Below the pieces are notes generated by a model that had not been told where the DNA came from, did not search any database, and saw only the letters and a program-made list of their open reading frames with translations. A DNA stretch of 12,811 nucleotides, from positions 1 to 12,811 of the forward strand of contig JBELIG010000076.1 of NCBI GenBank assembly GCA_042091035.1. The letters are read 5' to 3'. Shown piece after piece: positions 10,501 to 12,811 of the stretch (its first letter is position 1; the number at the start of each line of letters is the position of its first letter). The DNA comes from AM-2324 sp042091035 (lineage in GTDB: Bacteria; Bacteroidota; Bacteroidia; Chitinophagales; Saprospiraceae). Made by a program: the position numbers and the translations under genes.

Positions 10501-10637
10501 ATTTCTGGGTTATGTTCATGCAAACCAACTCCATTAATCTTTTTGTACAGCTTGTATACCTCATAGATTTCTTCTTTGGTCCAACGAATACCGGACTTCA
10601 AATTCTTTTCACCTCCTTTTACTCGTTGATAGGACAT
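7518..10637 (-). CDS. Large defence protein with HNH-endonuclease-type N-terminal domain; DruH/DruF-like position
   Basis: No known family covers this 1039-aa protein by eye, except its N-terminus. Residues about 17-90 (RWTKEEIYEVYKLYKKI...NPEIQKLAARLGRT...REVW) resemble the helical domain that precedes the nuclease in many HNH restriction endonucleases (pattern W-T-x-E-E, NPEI, LGRT, conserved late W). No H-N-H catalytic motif follows. An acidic and Lys-rich linker (95-110) leads to a long alpha/beta body, and the C-terminus contains LGLPYWIERGLILLNG. There is no signal peptide, membrane segment or Walker motif. Its place between methylase and DruE-like helicase is that of DruF/DruG in type II Druantia or DruH in type III. 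ATG 10637 overlaps the methylase stop (TAATG), but a strong AAAGGAGGT at 10611-10619 lies inside the frame and suggests TTG 10601 as the true start. A DNA-sensing role is inference. Confidence 0.7.
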   Translation of the reverse strand: MSYQRVKGGEKNLKSGIRWTKEEIYEVYKLYKKINGVGLHEHNPEIQKLAARLGRTVRSTEAQTLMFRNLERGGIYSHGNMNKLSREVWIENETNESGETKKEEKPEERLIYKDWNKLLVQHYFNTSMEGQEIGCFPVSEEIFEELTDHEYSKEDFFNTIKRLIRTSNFFDKLEDLYKVSLPREYNGKTIRKPVPDYFGFLIFLVYALSEDDKDDITVANVYDRINHFGVKIFEEKWKKINTTISRDLLEPIWESLEEWSTSFKKGSLGLFIRRDPKNTQRCYVSRIERHSLFNSKQFATIIDSLISEGYRPESILSVQEWLDFFNKYDVPKAIVIKEYISDGSPLQSSVLAFLNNYLKAHFDETTIASEQNKFRVPPIKLKVCIESLPPWPDEPVDRVYLRAYAEGLENDIIRTDSDELINVVTSDHQFSDVIGYNFDLEAGVMLKSERNRYMTKKRTYWLSKNHKLNEWVEVNYPTNESTFLLVTSAERANSFLQSEHITCDVYPIEGVSHVVMHFNSLNEEDFDKVYNLYNPNSKIEGKIELISNYVLDRRTCLFTEFAPKFRYIGPSAKPKIIAFNVEDKEELCALNPVVDQGELYELPEGFAYRGTFQIKEANSLIKTRFNLKLGSLNQTPINIHKPILKNHEGRNEIQIERNDSDIYDIPVSFNRKFDVTKFNGWHSNLFGLFKARSGKIEVKGETDYRTVKTSGDKLLQFVGLSKNISTYDFPKLIRELDLEITIKYSKRLMDYWRHLGYINFQDYGEQVKVNPTSIFFMQTSVGLKALLTGYRNKELIEELSSLCSKLKVKIGFEYHSTYKEDLLPTKIVLCDPDGDLNKFKKIKDQLGLSFVNDIQNPYNPRYVVYQLACFYTQRTVSEFKEYALRGPFYEDENGRTKDHRRKRRYNLDKLSWEDSTDDVEMFNDGSVVRYDGFKDKSMTHIYRCKNKSVLIKDISLAIFSSLESDVLIKRESEVNKEYDLYVPLFLGLPYWIERGLILLNGNVPRIENIHESPYRIYKNVNKKILDVIEEKLDQKISKI
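10611..10619 (-). promoter_or_regulatory. Strong Shine-Dalgarno inside the annotated 5' end, favouring TTG start at 10601
   Basis: On the minus strand AAAGGAGGT covers 10619-10611, followed by GAAAAGAAT and then TTG at 10601-10599. This is the best ribosome binding site in the window, whereas the ATG at 10637 has none. Starting at TTG removes 12 residues and leaves the conserved domain, which begins at about residue 18, intact. The alternative is that these bases merely encode Lys-Gly-Gly-Glu-Lys. Confidence 0.5.
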
Positions 10638-12175
10638 TACGATCTAATTTTATCTAAAAGATTAACAATGTGCTTTCCCAAATGAAAGGCCATCTTAGGA
10701 GGTACCGCATTTCCGACTTGTGTATATTGTGGAACTTCATAGCTCCTGTTTTTCCCTCCTGTAGTTTCTTTCGAACGAAACACAAATGAATCAGGAAAAC
10801 TTTGTATCCTAGCCATTTCCCGAATGGTCAATACTCTATTTTCATAAGGTGAATAATGACATATATCATCAGGAATAGTCAACTGAGCGGGTGAAGGGTT
10901 GCCTTTAATCAGAGCTCGCTGGGAATGTTTCTTTGTCAGCTCAACCGAATTGATGAATTCCTCGAACTGCTTTCCAGATTTGAAAATTTTACTTAACTCA
11001 TGTTTGGAGTTCCTCAATTCTTTATAAATATCTTTAATTAGCTTCGAAGAAATAACTCTGCCTTTCTTTTTCTCCTTGAGAACAATCTCTTTTTGACCGT
11101 TAATATGACTCAGAATTTGATAGAACAAAAACCTATCTTTTATTTTATCTGTGTGATTTCTAGTATTATGATTTTGTAAACCTTTTGTTTGTTCTGATTT
11201 AGTCCGAAAAAGAGTATTAATCCTATGGACATAACCTGATTGTTCATGATCCCCCTTTGAAATCAAATCATCAATTGCATCAAATACACTATACCAACTG
11301 TCTTTTTCAAAAGAGCTAGGTTCAGGAAGTATTTCACCGTTAAACAAGTCTGTACTCTTCTCGATATCATAATATTTTAAGTCAGCTACTTGAGGATTTT
11401 TATTTTTCTGAGCTTTAGCAACAAATTTGTTGGTGTTTTTTACGATCTCATTATCCTTATATTCTATGGATATCTTTTCAAATATATCTAGGCGAAATGC
11501 CAACATAATGTATCTGGGGCGGTTCTGAGCTACACCAAAATATTTTGAATTAATCAACATACACACGGGTGCAAACCCTTTCATCGCAAATGCTTTGGCC
11601 ACCTCAAACCAAGCGTAATATTTAGCCCCATTTTCTGTAAATGCTGAGAGTATTCCCTTCACATTTTCTAGTAAAACAACCTTTGGATTCAGCATTTCAC
11701 AAATTTCAGCGAAATCCAAAGGCAAACTATTTTTGTAATTATTGAGTTCTCTCTTTCCAGCAAGACTGAAGCTTTGACAAGGCGGACCTCCAGAGATCAA
11801 GTCAAGATTTCCGTTATATGGATCAGACACACCAATTTTAGCAAACCTATCCCTCAAATGCCTAACATCTCCTACTAGCAAACATTTTTCGAGAGTGGAT
11901 AGATTAGGGTCATTAATTATTTCACAGTTTTCATTTACTTTATGGGACAAGAGATTTTCTCTTAATCTATTCTCATACTGTTCACGCGAATATCTAGAAT
12001 GTATCCACTTAACTTTTTCACTTTGTTCGTGAATATCTACACCAAGTACATTGTGGGCAAATGTGTTACTTGCCATCGGCGATACCTCATTAGCAAAAGT
12101 TAGCTCAAAACCCGCACTTTCCATTCCAATAGCCATTCCACCACAGCCAGCAAATAGCTCAATTTGTTTTCTCAC
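10637..12175 (-). CDS. DNA (cytosine-5-)-methyltransferase, DruM-like
   Basis: This 512-aa protein transfers a methyl group from S-adenosylmethionine to cytosine C5 in DNA. All the diagnostic motifs are present in order: motif I LFAGCGGMAIGMESAGF (7-23), motif IV GGPPCQSFS (129-137) with catalytic C133, motif VI ENVKGI (170-175), motif VIII QNRPRYIMLAF (217-227), motif IX RVLTIREMARIQSFP (447-461) and motif X QVGNAVPP (486-493). The roughly 215 residues between VIII and IX hold the target-recognition domain; the DNA site it reads cannot be told from sequence. The start is GTG at 12175: an in-frame TAG lies 9-12 bases upstream, and motif I begins almost at once. The GTG overlaps an out-of-frame ATG whose next codon is TGA. 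No N-terminal regulatory HTH is present. As first gene of the operon it probably marks host DNA as self. Type II Druantia carries a cytosine methylase (druM) in this role. Confidence 0.93.
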   Translation of the reverse strand: MRKQIELFAGCGGMAIGMESAGFELTFANEVSPMASNTFAHNVLGVDIHEQSEKVKWIHSRYSREQYENRLRENLLSHKVNENCEIINDPNLSTLEKCLLVGDVRHLRDRFAKIGVSDPYNGNLDLISGGPPCQSFSLAGKRELNNYKNSLPLDFAEICEMLNPKVVLLENVKGILSAFTENGAKYYAWFEVAKAFAMKGFAPVCMLINSKYFGVAQNRPRYIMLAFRLDIFEKISIEYKDNEIVKNTNKFVAKAQKNKNPQVADLKYYDIEKSTDLFNGEILPEPSSFEKDSWYSVFDAIDDLISKGDHEQSGYVHRINTLFRTKSEQTKGLQNHNTRNHTDKIKDRFLFYQILSHINGQKEIVLKEKKKGRVISSKLIKDIYKELRNSKHELSKIFKSGKQFEEFINSVELTKKHSQRALIKGNPSPAQLTIPDDICHYSPYENRVLTIREMARIQSFPDSFVFRSKETTGGKNRSYEVPQYTQVGNAVPPKMAFHLGKHIVNLLDKIRS

Positions 12176-12207
12176 ATTACTAATCTACTAAAAGTTTTTT
12201 CACATTA

Positions 12208-12219
12208 ACCCTTAAGGGT
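12208..12219. promoter_or_regulatory. Perfect 12-bp palindrome ACCCTTAAGGGT, possible operator
   Basis: ACCCTT/AAGGGT is a perfect twofold-symmetric site ending 33 bases upstream of the methylase GTG, where a repressor or dimeric regulator of the operon could bind. No regulator gene lies in the window. It is also a GC cluster in otherwise AT-rich sequence. Function is inferred from symmetry and position only. Confidence 0.35.
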
Positions 12220-12278
12220 ATAGGATTATCCAGATAAATTGGAAAAGTTTTTTTCAAAGTAAATTTTTTTCTAATTTA

Positions 12279-12311
12279 ACTAACTAAAAGTAATCATGCA
12301 AAATAGTTAGT
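12279..12311. repeat. Inverted repeat ACTAACTA / TAGTTAGT upstream of the operon
   Basis: Two perfect 8-bp arms (12279-12286 and 12304-12311) are separated by 17 bases, about 105-135 bases upstream of the methylase start. The spacing suits either a dimeric protein binding two half-sites or a weak hairpin. No T-run follows on either strand at the proper distance, so it is not a terminator. Confidence 0.35.
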
Positions 12312-12351
12312 GAGATCAATAAAAAACTCCCTAGACCAAAAGGATGATTTC

Positions 12352-12372
12352 TTGCAAGGTCCCTTGCAAGGG
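12352..12372 (+). repeat. Second TTGCAAGG pair near right end, within palindrome CCCTTGCAAGGG
   Basis: TTGCAAGG occurs at 12352-12359 and 12364-12371, a 12-bp period; the second copy lies in a perfect 12-bp palindrome, CCCTTGCAAGGG (12361-12372). The same core is found twice near the left end (157-175) in the same orientation. Both pairs lie roughly 75-95 bp inside the tRNA-derived end repeats, which makes a role in integration or excision plausible. Confidence 0.45.
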
Positions 12373-12465
12373 TGTTGTGTCAAATAGGTAAAGTATGGAC
12401 ACGTTGGAAGTAGTTGGCATCAGTAACCCCCCTATAAAATGCACTGAAAAAAGGTGTTTAATACC
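12373..12465. other. Gene-free spacer before the right attachment repeat
   Basis: A frame on + from ATG 12395 and one on - across 12331-12525 both run through the tRNA-derived repeat and look fortuitous. TATAAA at 12433-12438 has no properly spaced -35 box. I see no other structure. Confidence 0.4.
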
Positions 12466-12508
12466 CTGGCAGTCAAGAGGTCGAGGGTTCGTTTCCTTCT
12501 TCTCCACG
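12466..12508 (+). repeat. Right att-like repeat: degenerate 3' end of tRNA-Ala(GGC)
   Basis: From CTGGCAG (the anticodon loop) onward this copy follows the left repeat: 18 identical bases, then GGTTCG, TCC and TTCTCCAC preserved, with a few substitutions and one deleted base. The upstream anticodon-stem strand is lost (ATACC in place of CTTGA), the T stem no longer pairs properly and CCA has become CGA. It is therefore a non-functional attachment remnant, with the junction in the anticodon loop. The divergence from the left copy suggests an old insertion no longer under selection as a tRNA. Confidence 0.7.
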
Positions 12509-12515
12509 ATTAAGC

Positions 12516-12616
12516 GCCCTGACACACATCGGGGTGAAAATATAAAAATCTAACAAGCTTGCTTGATTAGATTTTTTGTTTTTAAGACCGCTGTTCTTCA
12601 AGAACAGTGTCAGGGC
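12516..12616. repeat. 101-bp unit with 10-bp terminal inverted repeats enclosing two hairpins
   Basis: GCCCTGACAC (12516-12525) is exactly complementary to GTGTCAGGGC (12607-12616). Inside lie a 13-bp stem with a T-run (12545-12580) and a second hairpin, CTGTTCT/AGAACAG (12591-12607). As RNA or single-stranded DNA this would fold into a multi-branched structure closed by the outer 10-bp stem. It may be a small structured RNA, a MITE-like relic (no clear target-site duplication seen) or a recombination site. No open reading frame of note lies inside. Confidence 0.5.
12545..12585 (+). terminator. Rho-independent terminator-like hairpin
   Basis: AAAATCTAA plus CAAG (12545-12557) pairs with CTTG plus TTAGATTTT (12562-12575), with one bulged A at 12566 and a CTTG loop, followed by TTTGTTTTT. 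The A-run on its left side gives it a chance of working in both directions. It would end rightward transcripts entering from the attachment repeat. Confidence 0.6.
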
Positions 12617-12650
12617 ATTTACAGCACGAGCTTTTGAGGGAACAACTGAA

Positions 12651-12671
12651 GGTTAATCCCATCCTCTCCAC
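12651..12671 (+). pseudogene. Third tRNA 3'-end-like remnant
   Basis: GGTTAATCCCATCCTCTCCAC lines up with the T loop and acceptor strand of the left repeat (GGTTCGAATCC...CTTCTCCAC) with a two-base deletion of the T-loop CG and three mismatches. Nothing upstream of it resembles an anticodon arm. It may be a scar of an earlier integration at the same tRNA or a chance match; the segment is short. Confidence 0.35.
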
Positions 12672-12677
12672 GGGTAT

Positions 12678-12717
12678 TATTCCCAAAAATAATTTTTATT
12701 TCTGGGAATATTTTTTT
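12678..12717 (+). terminator. Hairpin with T-run after the third tRNA-like remnant
   Basis: TATTCCCA (12678-12685) pairs with TGGGAATA (12703-12710), with further A/T pairing possible in the loop, followed by seven T residues. It has the shape of an intrinsic terminator on the + strand. No gene in the window needs it, which fits the idea that a former tRNA or element end lay just before it. Confidence 0.6.
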
Positions 12718-12811
12718 GACTAATAATTCATAAAAATATTTAAGCATCTAAGTTGAAACTTTGTTTCTGAATTAGGGTCTAAGTATAAAAATTACAATCA
12801 TGAAATTTATT
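12718..12811. other. AT-rich right edge, nothing recognised
   Basis: Very AT-rich sequence without a plausible gene, repeat or promoter that I can support. An ATG near the extreme right edge (12800) has too little sequence after it to judge. Confidence 0.4.

Larger units (their letters stand above)
12176..12330 (-). promoter_or_regulatory. Upstream region of the defence operon (promoter not pinned down)
   Basis: This very AT-rich stretch must hold the leftward promoter, because no other gene lies upstream. The minus strand offers several partial matches, for example TTGCAT (12301-12296) with TAAATT 17 bases further on, and TTGAAA with GATAAT at a poor spacing, so I do not select one. AAAAGTTTTTTCA occurs at 12190-12202 and, with one more T, at 12243-12256, 53 bp apart or about five helical turns. 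No Shine-Dalgarno sequence precedes the methylase GTG. Confidence 0.35.
38..12508. mobile_element. tRNA-Ala-flanked genomic island carrying a defence operon
   Basis: The two ends are direct repeats of a tRNA-Ala 3' segment. The first 18 bases, CTGGCAGTCAAGAGGTCG, are identical at 38-55 and 12466-12483, and similarity continues to the end of the acceptor strand. The repeat begins in the anticodon loop, a known crossover point for tyrosine integrases that target tRNA genes. Inside each end lies a pair of TTGCAAGG repeats, which could be integrase arm sites. Almost all the enclosed 12.4 kb is the four-gene operon; no integrase, excisionase or replication gene is visible. The likely reading is a cargo-only island mobilised in trans, or an older element that lost its integrase. 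Neither end carries an intact tRNA, so the functional gene probably lies left of the window in a tandem array. Boundaries are inferred from the repeats, not from an empty site. Confidence 0.6.

Noticed and set aside
517..12175. DISARM system
   Set aside because: A methylase and a DUF1998 helicase suggest it, but there is no phospholipase D nuclease (DrmC) and DUF1998 is part of the 1984-aa helicase rather than a separate DrmB. The helicase length fits DruE better.
12331..12525. 64-codon frame on the minus strand (and a 52-codon frame on + from 12395)
   Set aside because: Both read through the tRNA-derived repeat; the minus frame has the ETNPRPLDCQ-type peptide that commonly arises from translating the reverse strand of a tRNA. 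No ribosome binding site convinces.
1..12811. CRISPR array or other regularly spaced long repeats
   Set aside because: No repeat of CRISPR length with regular spacers was seen; the only repeats are the tRNA-derived ends and short motifs.

Overview
The window is one compact genomic island carrying a single leftward operon of four large genes. It is bracketed by two partial copies of the 3' end of the same tRNA gene, tRNA-Ala with anticodon GGC. The DNA is AT-rich. The encoded CCA end and the T-tailed hairpin terminators would fit a low-GC gammaproteobacterium, but most of the start sites lack a clear Shine-Dalgarno sequence, so I do not assign a phylum.

Layout, left to right. Positions 1-82: an incomplete tRNA-Ala whose 3' half is perfect and whose 5' half does not fold, followed by a terminator (109-140) and a tandem TTGCAAGG repeat (157-178). 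Positions 310-492: a doubtful 60-codon ORF. Positions 517-12175 (minus strand, transcribed right to left): a cytosine-C5 DNA methyltransferase (512 aa), a 1039-aa protein with an HNH-endonuclease-type N-terminal helical domain, a 1984-aa superfamily 2 helicase with a C-terminal DUF1998/MZB domain, and a 349-aa RecB/Cas4-like PD-(D/E)XK nuclease with an iron-sulphur cysteine pattern. Junctions are TAATG, ATGA and TAA|ATG, so the genes are translationally coupled. Positions 12176-12465: the operon's upstream region, with a perfect palindrome, direct and inverted repeats, and a second TTGCAAGG pair. Positions 12466-12508: the second tRNA-derived repeat. Beyond it lie a 10-bp inverted repeat enclosing two hairpins, a third degenerate tRNA 3'-end-like segment and a terminator. 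No gene is seen to the right edge.

The operon looks like an anti-phage defence system of the Druantia class: a giant DruE-like helicase, a large partner protein of unknown function, and a DruM-like methylase as in type II. It is not a textbook match. One 1039-aa protein stands where type II has druF and druG, and a Cas4/AddB-like nuclease is added as a fourth coupled gene. A working model (inference) is that the methylase marks host DNA, the 1039-aa protein and helicase recognise and translocate on unmarked or invading DNA, and the nuclease degrades it. The island carries no visible integrase, so its mobility would depend on an enzyme encoded elsewhere.
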